From Pseudomonadota bacterium (GTDB lineage Bacteria > Pseudomonadota > Gammaproteobacteria > Steroidobacterales > Steroidobacteraceae), in the NCBI GenBank assembly GCA_018241425.1, contig JAFEDU010000001.1, positions 744,001 through 808,000 of the forward strand: a DNA stretch of 64,000 nucleotides, written 5' to 3'. Both the position numbers and the translations under genes were made by a program. The notes under the pieces are model-generated. The model made no database searches and was not told where the DNA came from. It saw nothing but the letters and a program-made list of their open reading frames with translations. Shown here piece after piece: positions 44,765-52,860 of this stretch (positions within the stretch are counted from its first letter, which is position 1; each line of letters starts with the position of its first letter).

Positions 44765-46618
44765 ATGCGACATTCCAACGCCGTCCGGCCCCGCACGTCG
44801 CTGCTCGTAGCGTCCACCCTCCTCCTGCTCCTCACCGGGACGCAACGGGCGGCCGCCGAAGGCTCCGCACCGGCCCTGGTACGCGACCCGCCGCAGTGCC
44901 AGCTCGTGCGCCTGCCCGACATCGGCTGGACGGACGTCACCGCCACCACCGCGGTGTTCAGCGCACTGCTCACGCGACTCGGCTACCGCCCCACGATCAC
45001 GGTGCTCTCGGTGCCCGTCGCCTTCGCTTCGCTCCGCCATAAGGACCTCGACGTGTTCCTCGGCAACTGGATGCCGGTGCAGGAGCGCGATCGCCGCCCC
45101 TACATCGAGGACGGCTCGATCGAGGTTGGCCGCGCGAACCTCACGGGCGCCAAGTACACCCTCGCCGTGCCGGCCTACGCCTACGATGCCGGCCTCAGGA
45201 CCTTCGCCGACATCGAGCGCTTCGCCACACCACTGCACGGATCGATCTACGGGATCGAGGCCGGCAACGACGGCAACCACCTGGTGCTGTCGATGATCAA
45301 CCGGAACCTCTTCGGCCTGGGCTCGTTCAAGCTGGTCGAGTCGAGCGAACAGGGGATGCTGGCCGAAGTCGAGCGCGCGGTGCGCGCGCACCGGCCGATC
45401 GTGTTCCTCGCCTGGGACCCGCACCCGATGAACATGCGGTTCGACATCCGCTACCTCGATGGCGGGGACAGCGTCTTCGGGCCGCACTACGGGGAGGCGA
45501 CGGTTTATACCAACACCCGCGCCGGCTTCACCCGCGAATGCCCGAACCTCGGGCGACTGCTGAAGAACCTTTCCTTCACGACCCGGCAGGAGAGCCGGGT
45601 CATGGACGACATCCTGAACCGGCACCAGCCGCCGGAGGTCGCGGCGGCAAGCTTCCTGAAAGCCAACCCCGACACGGTCGCCACCTGGCTCCAGGGGGTT
45701 GCGACCTTCGACGGGCGCCCGGCACTGGCGGCCATGCTGGGCACGGACAAGCTGATCGCACGCGTGAGCCTCGAGCGCTGGCTCGCCGACCACAAGATCC
45801 CGGTCGGGGACACCGTGGCGCAGTTCATCGAGTGGGTTAAGGCCCACGGGAGCCTCATCTTCAATGGCGTGTCCGCGGTGATCCGCGGTGGCGTCGAGGG
45901 CCTGACCGCGCTGCTGCGCATCATCCCCTCCCCGCTCCTGGTGCTGGGAGCCGCGGGGCTCGCCTACTTCCTGCGCCGCTCCTGGGCGCTCGCGGGGTTC
46001 GTGATCGCCGCGCTGCTCTTCATCATGAACCAGGGCTACTGGGAGCCGACGCTGGAGACCCTGTCGCTCGTGATCGCCGCGGCCGTGGTCTCGACCCTCA
46101 TCGGCGTACCCCTCGGGGTCGCGTGCGCGCACCGGCCGCGCCTGTACGCGACACTGCGCCCGGTGCTCGACCTCATGCAGACGCTGCCGACGTTCGTCTA
46201 CCTCATCCCGACGCTCGTGCTGTTCGGGCTCGGGGTCGTGCCTGGCCTGATCTCGACGGTGATCTTCGCCCTGCCCGCCCCGATCCGCCTGACGCAGCTC
46301 GGCATCAGCTCGGTGCCGAAGTCGCTCATCGAGGCGGGCGACGCCTTCGGTGCGACTCCCGCACAGCGCCTGTGGAAGGTGGAGCTGCCCAGTGCCGCGC
46401 CGACGATCCTCGCCGGCATCACCCAATGCATCATGCTCAGCCTCTCGATGGTGGTCATCGCCGCCCTGGTGGGGGCCGGGGGCCTCGGGGTGCCGGTCGT
46501 GCGGGCGCTCAACAGCGTGCAGGTCGGCATGGGCTTCGAGGCCGGTTTTGTCATCGTGCTGCTCGCGATCGTGCTCGATCGCATCACGCGCCCGGCCGAC
46601 CGGGACGGTGGAGCATGA
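44765..46618 (+). CDS. Choline ABC transporter: substrate-binding protein fused to permease
   Basis: 617 residues. Signal peptide (LLVASTLLLLLTGTQRAAA), then a ChoX/OpuAC-like binding domain (residues about 40-310: LPDIGWTDVTATTAVFSALL, DVFLGNWMP, FLAWDPHPMN), then a ProW/ChoW-type permease (about 370-610) with the EAA loop EAGDAFGATPAQRLWKVELP. The binding domain therefore precedes the membrane domain, the reverse of lactococcal OpuABC. ATG 44702 would add a poor leader. Overlaps the ATPase gene by ATGA. Divergent from betI-betB, as choline importers often are. Confidence 0.88.
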   Translation: MRHSNAVRPRTSLLVASTLLLLLTGTQRAAAEGSAPALVRDPPQCQLVRLPDIGWTDVTATTAVFSALLTRLGYRPTITVLSVPVAFASLRHKDLDVFLGNWMPVQERDRRPYIEDGSIEVGRANLTGAKYTLAVPAYAYDAGLRTFADIERFATPLHGSIYGIEAGNDGNHLVLSMINRNLFGLGSFKLVESSEQGMLAEVERAVRAHRPIVFLAWDPHPMNMRFDIRYLDGGDSVFGPHYGEATVYTNTRAGFTRECPNLGRLLKNLSFTTRQESRVMDDILNRHQPPEVAAASFLKANPDTVATWLQGVATFDGRPALAAMLGTDKLIARVSLERWLADHKIPVGDTVAQFIEWVKAHGSLIFNGVSAVIRGGVEGLTALLRIIPSPLLVLGAAGLAYFLRRSWALAGFVIAALLFIMNQGYWEPTLETLSLVIAAAVVSTLIGVPLGVACAHRPRLYATLRPVLDLMQTLPTFVYLIPTLVLFGLGVVPGLISTVIFALPAPIRLTQLGISSVPKSLIEAGDAFGATPAQRLWKVELPSAAPTILAGITQCIMLSLSMVVIAALVGAGGLGVPVVRALNSVQVGMGFEAGFVIVLLAIVLDRITRPADRDGGA

Positions 46619-47499
46619 GCACCGCGCTCGAGTTCCGCGCCGTCGACATCCTCTTCCCGCCCAAGGGGAGGAGCCGTAGCGCTGCGGCGGCGGGCCTCGC
46701 CCAGGCGCTCGTCGCGCTCGATGCCGGCCGCAACCGCGCCGAGATCGCCAGCGCGACCGGCGTCGTCCTGGGTGTCGCCGGCGCCTCGCTCGCCGTCGTC
46801 CGCGGCGAGATCTCGGTGCTCATGGGCCTGTCGGGTTCCGGCAAGTCGACGCTCCTGCGCGCCGCCAATGGCCTGAATCCGGTGACGCGCGGCCAGGTGC
46901 TGGTGGCCGACGGCGAGCAGACGGTCGACATCGGCGTCGGGTGCGACCCGGATACGCTGCGGCACATCCGCCGCCGCCGCATCGCCATGGTGTTCCAGCA
47001 GTTCGGGCTCCTCCCCTGGCGCACCGTGCGCGAGAACGTGGCGTTCCCGCTCGAGCTGCGCGGGGATCCGCCAGAGCAGCGCCGCGAGATGGTCGCGCGG
47101 CAGCTGGAGATCGTCGGGCTCTCGCAATGGGCCGACCGCCACACGAGCGAGCTGTCCGGGGGCATGCAGCAGCGCGTGGGACTCGCGCGCGCGTTCGCCA
47201 CCGATGCGGACATCCTGCTCATGGACGAGCCGTTCTCGGCGCTCGACCCGCTGATCCGGCGCAAGCTCCAGGACGAGCTGCTGGCCCTCCAGGAGCGGGT
47301 GCGCAAGACGATCCTGTTCGTCAGCCACGACCTCGACGAGGCCCTGAAGCTCGGTGATCGTGTGACCCTCATGGAGGGCGGTCGCATCATCCAGAGCGGC
47401 ACCAGCCGCGACATCATCGAGCGCCCGGCCAACGAGTACGTGAGCGAGTTCGTGCGGCACGTGAATCCCAACACCCCCATCAAGGGGGCCGCCTCCTGA
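46615..47499 (+). CDS. choV: Choline/betaine ABC transporter ATP-binding protein
   Basis: 294 residues. Walker A GLSGSGKST (near residue 80), Q-loop FQQFGLLPWRT, signature LSGGMQQRVGLARAF, Walker B ILLMDEPFSALD, switch His in FVSHDLDEAL. The order and RTVRENVAFPLELRG mark the ProV/ChoV family. The C-terminal CBS pair of osmoregulated ProV/OpuAA is absent, consistent with a catabolic rather than osmotic transporter. Starts inside the stop codon of the fused permease gene. Confidence 0.92.
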   Translation: MSTALEFRAVDILFPPKGRSRSAAAAGLAQALVALDAGRNRAEIASATGVVLGVAGASLAVVRGEISVLMGLSGSGKSTLLRAANGLNPVTRGQVLVADGEQTVDIGVGCDPDTLRHIRRRRIAMVFQQFGLLPWRTVRENVAFPLELRGDPPEQRREMVARQLEIVGLSQWADRHTSELSGGMQQRVGLARAFATDADILLMDEPFSALDPLIRRKLQDELLALQERVRKTILFVSHDLDEALKLGDRVTLMEGGRIIQSGTSRDIIERPANEYVSEFVRHVNPNTPIKGAAS

Positions 47500-47646
47500 G
47501 GATCTGCCAACCGGTCTGAACGGGCGCGGCATGCGAGGCATCCCGGCGTCGCTTTTGTTCAAATCGGTCGGCGCGCAGGTGCTAACTTCCGTCACGGACG
47601 CGGGCGCATCATTCGCGCCCACGCACTGAAGCGGGCGGACCCTCGG

Positions 47647-48897
47647 ATGCAACCCTTCTCCGGACTTGCGCTGCTCCTGCGGGGGCTTACCGGCCAGAAG
47701 GGCTGGCGGCCACAATGGCGCAACGCCGAACCCAAGAAGAGCTATGACGCGCTGATCATCGGCGGCGGCGGCCATGGGCTGGGCGCGGCGTACTACCTGG
47801 CCGCCGAGCACGGCTTCACGAACATCGCGGTGCTTGAAAAGGGCTGGATCGGGGGCGGCAACACCGGTCGCAACACCACGATCATCCGCTCCAACTACCT
47901 CTTCGACGAGAGCGCGGCGCTCTACGACCACGCCGTGAAGATGTGGGGGGACCTGAGCCAGGTCCTCAACTACAACGTCATGTTCTCCCCGCGCGGGGTC
48001 ATGATGCTCGCGCACACGGTGCACGACATGCAGGTGTTCAAGCGCCACGTGTATGCCAACCGCGCCTCGGGCGTGGACAACGAGTGGCTGACCCCGGAAG
48101 AAGCCAAGGCCTTCTGCCCGCCCCTGAACATTGGCGACATCCGCTACCCCGTCATCGGGGCCGCGCTGCAGCGCCGTGGTGGCACCGCGCGGCACGACGC
48201 GGTCGCCTGGGGCTACGCGCGCGCCGCCGATGCGCTCGGGGTCGACATCATCGAGAACTGCGAGGTCACCGGGATCCTCAAGGACCCCTCCGGCCGGGTC
48301 GCGGGCGTCGAGACCACGCGCGGGACGATCCACGCCCCCCGCATCGGGGTCTCCGCCGCCGGCAACACCAGCGTCGTGATGAAACTCGCCGGCGTGCACC
48401 TGCCGCTGGAGAGCTATCCGCTCCAGGCCCTGGTGTCCGAGCCGGTCAAGCCCTGCTTTCCGTGCGTGGTGATGTCCAACACCATCCACGCCTACATCAG
48501 CCAGTCCGACAAGGGCGAGCTGGTGATCGGCGCCGGCACGGATGCCTATACCTCGTACACCCAGCGTGGCGGCCTGCACATCACCAGCCACGCGCTGGAG
48601 GCGATCTGCGAGCTGTTCCCCATGTTCCGCCGCATGAAGATGCTGCGCAGCTGGGGCGGCATCGTCGACGTGACCCCGGACCGCTCCCCGATCATCGGCA
48701 AGACGCCCGTGCCCGGTCTCTACGTCAACTGCGGCTGGGGCACCGGCGGCTTCAAGGCGACGCCCGGCTCCGCACACGTGTTCGCCTGGACGATCGCCCG
48801 CGACGAGCCGCACCCGATCAACGCACCCTTCACGCTCGAGCGCTTCCGCGACGGCAACCTCATCGACGAGGCGGCCGCGGCGGCGGTGGCGCACTAG
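47647..48897 (+). CDS. soxB: Sarcosine oxidase beta subunit SoxB
   Basis: 416 residues. FAD-binding fold [19 protein letters not shown] near residue 35, [19 protein letters not shown] (flavin region), and C-terminal [21 protein letters not shown]. The subunit binds FAD and covalent FMN and oxidises sarcosine in the heterotetrameric enzyme. First of soxBDAG; a 147-bp leader separates it from the transporter. Product: glycine plus a C1 unit passed to tetrahydrofolate by SoxA. Confidence 0.95.
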   Translation: MQPFSGLALLLRGLTGQKGWRPQWRNAEPKKSYDALIIGGGGHGLGAAYYLAAEHGFTNIAVLEKGWIGGGNTGRNTTIIRSNYLFDESAALYDHAVKMWGDLSQVLNYNVMFSPRGVMMLAHTVHDMQVFKRHVYANRASGVDNEWLTPEEAKAFCPPLNIGDIRYPVIGAALQRRGGTARHDAVAWGYARAADALGVDIIENCEVTGILKDPSGRVAGVETTRGTIHAPRIGVSAAGNTSVVMKLAGVHLPLESYPLQALVSEPVKPCFPCVVMSNTIHAYISQSDKGELVIGAGTDAYTSYTQRGGLHITSHALEAICELFPMFRRMKMLRSWGGIVDVTPDRSPIIGKTPVPGLYVNCGWGTGGFKATPGSAHVFAWTIARDEPHPINAPFTLERFRDGNLIDEAAAAAVAH

Positions 48898-48906
48898 GTC
48901 CGCACC

Positions 48907-49194
48907 ATGCTCCTGATCAACTGCCCCTACTGCGGCGAACGCCCGGAACCGGAGTTCGTCTACGGCGGCCAGGCCCACATCGCCCGCCCGGCGCAACCCG
49001 CCGGCGTCGAAGCGCAGGACTGGGCCGACTACCTCTACCGCCGCGACAACGTCCGCGGCGTGCACGCGGAGCGCTGGCGCCACACCCGGGGCTGCGGGCG
49101 CTTCTTCAACGCGCTGCGCGACACGACCACGGATCACTTCCTCGCGACCTACAAGGTCGGCGAGCCGCGCCCGGCGGCCGGAGGCACGCGGTGA
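48907..49194 (+). CDS. soxD: Sarcosine oxidase delta subunit SoxD
   Basis: 95 residues. CPYCGERPEPEF at the N-terminus and HTRGCGRFFNALRDTTTDHF near the C-terminus provide the Cys/His ligands for the zinc of SoxD. Normal length. Stop overlaps the soxA GTG (GTGA). Confidence 0.95.
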   Translation: MLLINCPYCGERPEPEFVYGGQAHIARPAQPAGVEAQDWADYLYRRDNVRGVHAERWRHTRGCGRFFNALRDTTTDHFLATYKVGEPRPAAGGTR

Positions 49195-52100
49195 TCGAGG
49201 GACTTCGCACCGGGCACGGCGGCCAGGTCGATCGCGGCCGTCCCGTGCATTTTCAGTTCGACGGGCGCCGCTACCAGGGTTTCGCGGGCGACACGCTGGC
49301 CTCGGCGCTCCTCGCCAACGGCGTGCACCTGATGGGCCGCTCGTTCAAGTATCACCGGCCGCGGGGGCTGCTGGCCGCGGGGCCCGAGGAGCCCAACGCC
49401 CTGGTCACGGTGCGCCGCGACGCCGCGCGCGTGACGCCGAACCTGCGCGCCACGCAGGTCGAGATCTACGAGGGCCTGGTCGCCGAGAGCCAGAATCGCT
49501 GGCCCTCGCTGCGCTTCGACGTGGGCGCGATCAACGACTTCTTCTCGCCCTTCATCCCGGCCGGCTTCTACTACAAGACCTTCATGTGGCCGCGCCGTGC
49601 CTGGTACTCGCTCTACGAGCCGCGCATCCGTGCCGCCGCCGGCTTAGGTACGGCCCCGACGCTGCCCGATCCGGACCGCTACGCCAACCGCTTCGCGCAC
49701 TGCGACGTGCTGGTGGTCGGCGCAGGACCTGCAGGCCTCGCGGCCGCCACCGCTGCGGCGCAGGCGGGGGCGCGCGTGATCCTCGCCGACGAGCAGGCCC
49801 AGGCGGGCGGGTCGCTCCTGAGCGATGCCGCCGGCAGCAGCGCGCTCATCGAGGGACGGCCGGCCACGCAGTGGCTCACGCAGGCCCTCGCGGCGCTCAC
49901 CTCGAACCCGCGGGTCACGGTGCTCACCCGCACCACGGCGTTCGGCTACTTCCCGCACAACCTCGTGGCGTTGAGCGAGCGGATCACCGACCACCTGGCC
50001 ACCCCGTCCCCCGATGCCCCGCGCGAGCGGCAGTGGCAGGTACGGGCGCGTGAGGTGGTGATCGGTGCCGGCGCGATCGAGCGGCCCCTGGTGTTCTCCG
50101 GCAACGACCGTCCGGGAATTCTCCTCGCCGGGGCTGCGCGCACCTTCCTGAACCGTTACGGCGTGCTCCCGGGCACGCGCGCGGTGCTGGTGACAGCCGA
50201 CGATGCCGCCTACCAGGCCGCCCTGGACCTGCAGGACGCGGGAGTCTTCATCGCGTGCATCGCCGACACCCGCGCCGCCGGCGCAGCCGGCGAACGGGCG
50301 CGCGCGGCCGGCATCCCGGTCCTCAACGATGCGTGCGTCCTTGCCACCCAGGGTCGCCGCCGCGTGAATGCCATCGAGCTCGCGCGCCGCACGGATGGCG
50401 GACTCGCCGAGCGCCAGACGCAGCCATGCGACCTGGTGCTGATGTCCGGGGGCTTCACCCCGAGCGTGCACCTGCACTCGCAGTCGCGCGGCAAGCTCGA
50501 CTGGAGCGAGGCGCTGCAGGTCTTCCTGCCCGGCGCCAGCCCCGAGCGCTGCCGCAGTGCCGGTGCGTGCCGCGGCGTGTTCGGCCTCGAAGCCGCCGTG
50601 GGCGACGGCTCCGCCGCGGGGGCCGCCGCCGCCCGCGATGCGCTCGACCCGAGGCGCTCGGGCGTCGACCCGGGCGGCGCCGCCGGCCGCGCGAGCGCGC
50701 AGGTCGCGCCCGCCCCGGCCCAGAGCGCAGGCTTCAGCGGCGCACTCCCGGTGAACGGGCGCGTCCGCGGCCGCGCCTTCGTCGACTGGCAGAACGACGT
50801 GACCTCCAAGGACCTGGCGCTCGCCCTGCGGGAGGGTTTCCGCTCGATCGAGCACGTGAAGCGCTACACGACGACCGGCATGGCGACCGACCAGGGCAAG
50901 ACCTCGAACCTCAACGCCCTCGGGATCGTCGCGAGTGCCCTGAAGCGCACCCCGCCGCAGGTGGGACTGACGACGTTCCGCATGCCCTACACGCCGGTCA
51001 CCTTCGGCAGCTTCGCGGGCCTGCAGCGCGGGGAACTGTTCGACCCGGTGCGGCGCACGCCCATGTACGACTGGGCCGCGGCCCGCGGCGCGGTGTTCGA
51101 GGACGTCGGCCTGTGGAAGCGAGCGCGCTACTTCCCGCGCTCCGGCGAGGACATGCACGCCGCCGTCAACCGCGAGTGCCGCGCAGCACGCTCCGGCTGC
51201 GGCATCTTCGACGCCTCGACCCTCGGCAAGATCGAGGTGGTCGGGCCCGATGCGGTCACGTTCATGAACCGGCTCTACGTGAATGCCTGGAACTCGCTCG
51301 CGGTGGGCCGCTGTCGCTACGGCATCCTCACGCGCGATGACGGCTTCATCTATGACGACGGTGTAGTTGCGCGCATCAGCGACCAGGTCTTCCACGTCAC
51401 CACCACCACGGGCGGCGCGCCGCGGGTGCTCGCGATGATGGAGGACTACCTGCAGACCGAGTGGAATGAACTGAAGGTGTGGCTCACCTCCACCACGGAA
51501 CAGTGGGCGGTGATCGCGGTGCAGGGCCCGAAGGCGCGCGCGGTCCTCGAGGGCCTCGTCGACGTGGATCTCGCCCCGGCGGCCTTCCCGCACATGAGCG
51601 TCGCGCGCGGGCACATCCTGGGCGTGCCGATGCGACTCTTCCGGGTCAGCTTCACCGGCGAGCTCGGCTACGAGGTCAACGTGCCCGCCGACTTCGGGCG
51701 CGCCGTGTGGGAAGCCATCTACGAGCGCGGCCAGGCCCATGGCATGACGCCCTATGGCACGGAGGCCATGCACGTCCTGCGGGCCGAGAAGGGCTACATC
51801 ATCGTGGGCCAGGATACCGATGGCACCGTCACGCCCGAGGATGCCGGACTCAGCTGGGCGGTCGGCAAGAGCAAGCCCGACTATGTGGGCAAGCGCTCGC
51901 TCGCGCGCCCCGCAATGAGTGCGCCAGAGCGCCGGCAACTGGTGGGCCTCACCACCCGCGACGGCGCGGTTGTGCTCGAGGAAGGCGCCCAGGTGCTGGC
52001 CCAGTCCGGCGCGCCCGTGCCCACCCGCCCGCTCGGATTCGTCACCTCCTCTTACTTCAGCGCCAACCTCGGTCGGTCGATCGCGATGGGCCTGGTGTCC

Positions 52101-52217
52101 GGGGGTCGCGCGCGCACGGGGCAGACCCTGTACGTGCCCACCGAGCACGGCGAGGTGGCCGTCGAGGTTACCGGCACGGTGTTCCTGGATCCCAAGGGGG
52201 AGCGCATCAATGGCTGA
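49191..52217 (+). CDS. soxA: Sarcosine oxidase alpha subunit SoxA
   Basis: 1008 residues. An N-terminal ferredoxin-like region (residues 15-90, FDGRRYQGFAGDTLASALLANGVHL), an NAD/FAD-binding part starting DVLVVGAGPAGLAAATAA near residue 173, and a C-terminal aminomethyltransferase (GcvT-like) half from about residue 600 (FEDVGLWKRARYFPR, SLGWE-type TGELGYEVNVPADFG). The last half transfers the methylene group to tetrahydrofolate. GTG 49191 is fixed by coupling with soxD; the frame is open upstream in soxB/soxD. Confidence 0.95.
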   Translation: MIEGLRTGHGGQVDRGRPVHFQFDGRRYQGFAGDTLASALLANGVHLMGRSFKYHRPRGLLAAGPEEPNALVTVRRDAARVTPNLRATQVEIYEGLVAESQNRWPSLRFDVGAINDFFSPFIPAGFYYKTFMWPRRAWYSLYEPRIRAAAGLGTAPTLPDPDRYANRFAHCDVLVVGAGPAGLAAATAAAQAGARVILADEQAQAGGSLLSDAAGSSALIEGRPATQWLTQALAALTSNPRVTVLTRTTAFGYFPHNLVALSERITDHLATPSPDAPRERQWQVRAREVVIGAGAIERPLVFSGNDRPGILLAGAARTFLNRYGVLPGTRAVLVTADDAAYQAALDLQDAGVFIACIADTRAAGAAGERARAAGIPVLNDACVLATQGRRRVNAIELARRTDGGLAERQTQPCDLVLMSGGFTPSVHLHSQSRGKLDWSEALQVFLPGASPERCRSAGACRGVFGLEAAVGDGSAAGAAAARDALDPRRSGVDPGGAAGRASAQVAPAPAQSAGFSGALPVNGRVRGRAFVDWQNDVTSKDLALALREGFRSIEHVKRYTTTGMATDQGKTSNLNALGIVASALKRTPPQVGLTTFRMPYTPVTFGSFAGLQRGELFDPVRRTPMYDWAAARGAVFEDVGLWKRARYFPRSGEDMHAAVNRECRAARSGCGIFDASTLGKIEVVGPDAVTFMNRLYVNAWNSLAVGRCRYGILTRDDGFIYDDGVVARISDQVFHVTTTTGGAPRVLAMMEDYLQTEWNELKVWLTSTTEQWAVIAVQGPKARAVLEGLVDVDLAPAAFPHMSVARGHILGVPMRLFRVSFTGELGYEVNVPADFGRAVWEAIYERGQAHGMTPYGTEAMHVLRAEKGYIIVGQDTDGTVTPEDAGLSWAVGKSKPDYVGKRSLARPAMSAPERRQLVGLTTRDGAVVLEEGAQVLAQSGAPVPTRPLGFVTSSYFSANLGRSIAMGLVSGGRARTGQTLYVPTEHGEVAVEVTGTVFLDPKGERING

Positions 52218-52752
52218 TCTCGCGCACGCGCGCACCGCGCCGCTGGTGGACGAGAATCGCTGGCTGCGCATGCTCCCGGACGTCTGCCGGTGGGTGCTGC
52301 GCGGTGACGAACCCGTCCGCGCGGCGGCCGAGGCCGCGCTCGGCCTGCCGGTCCCCGCCGAGGCCTGCCGCGCGGGCACCAGCGGCGAGCGCGCGGCCCT
52401 GTGGCTGGGTCCCGACGAGTGGCTCCTGATCGCGCCCGAGGGCCAGGAGGGCCTCGCCGACCGGCTGGCGCGCGCGCTCGAGGGACGGCCCCACTCGCTC
52501 GTCGACGTCAGCCACCGACAGGTGGGGTTGCTCGTCCACGGCGATGTGGCCACGACCCTCCTCGCCAGCGGCTGCCCGCTCGACCTCTCGGACCGCGCCT
52601 TCCCGGTCGGGATGTGCACACGCACCGTGCTCGCCAAGGCCGAGGTGGTCCTGTGGCGCACCGGGGTCGACGAGTTCCGTCTCGAGGTGTGGCGCTCGTT
52701 TGCCCCCTATGTCACCCAGTTCCTCGCGGAGAGCGCCCGCGGGACGATTTAG
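52210..52752 (+). CDS. soxG: Sarcosine oxidase gamma subunit SoxG
   Basis: 180 residues. ALWLGPDEWLLIAP, SLVDVSHRQVGLLVHGD and GCPLDLSDRAFPVGMCTRTVLAKAEVVLWR are the conserved SoxG segments. Overlaps soxA by 8 bp. Completes the BDAG set. No glyA or purU follows, unlike several classical sox operons. Confidence 0.93.
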   Translation: MADLAHARTAPLVDENRWLRMLPDVCRWVLRGDEPVRAAAEAALGLPVPAEACRAGTSGERAALWLGPDEWLLIAPEGQEGLADRLARALEGRPHSLVDVSHRQVGLLVHGDVATTLLASGCPLDLSDRAFPVGMCTRTVLAKAEVVLWRTGVDEFRLEVWRSFAPYVTQFLAESARGTI

Positions 52753-52860
52753 ACAAGGGCCCGTCGCAATTGGAGTCCCGGGTCGGGGACCGCGGGCTAC
52801 ACTGACTCCATCACCGGCAGCGCTGCCTGCTGCCGCGCATTTTATGCGGAGAAATCAGCC

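Noticed and set aside
47943-49190. Upstream extension of soxA through soxB and soxD
   Set aside because: The extension is Arg-rich, overlaps two real genes in other frames and has no homology. GTG 49191 is coupled to the soxD stop.
46198-52661. Two minus-strand frames of about 1000 codons opposite choV/sox genes
   Set aside because: Both are antisense shadows of soxB, soxA and choV, which carry clear motifs and coupled starts.
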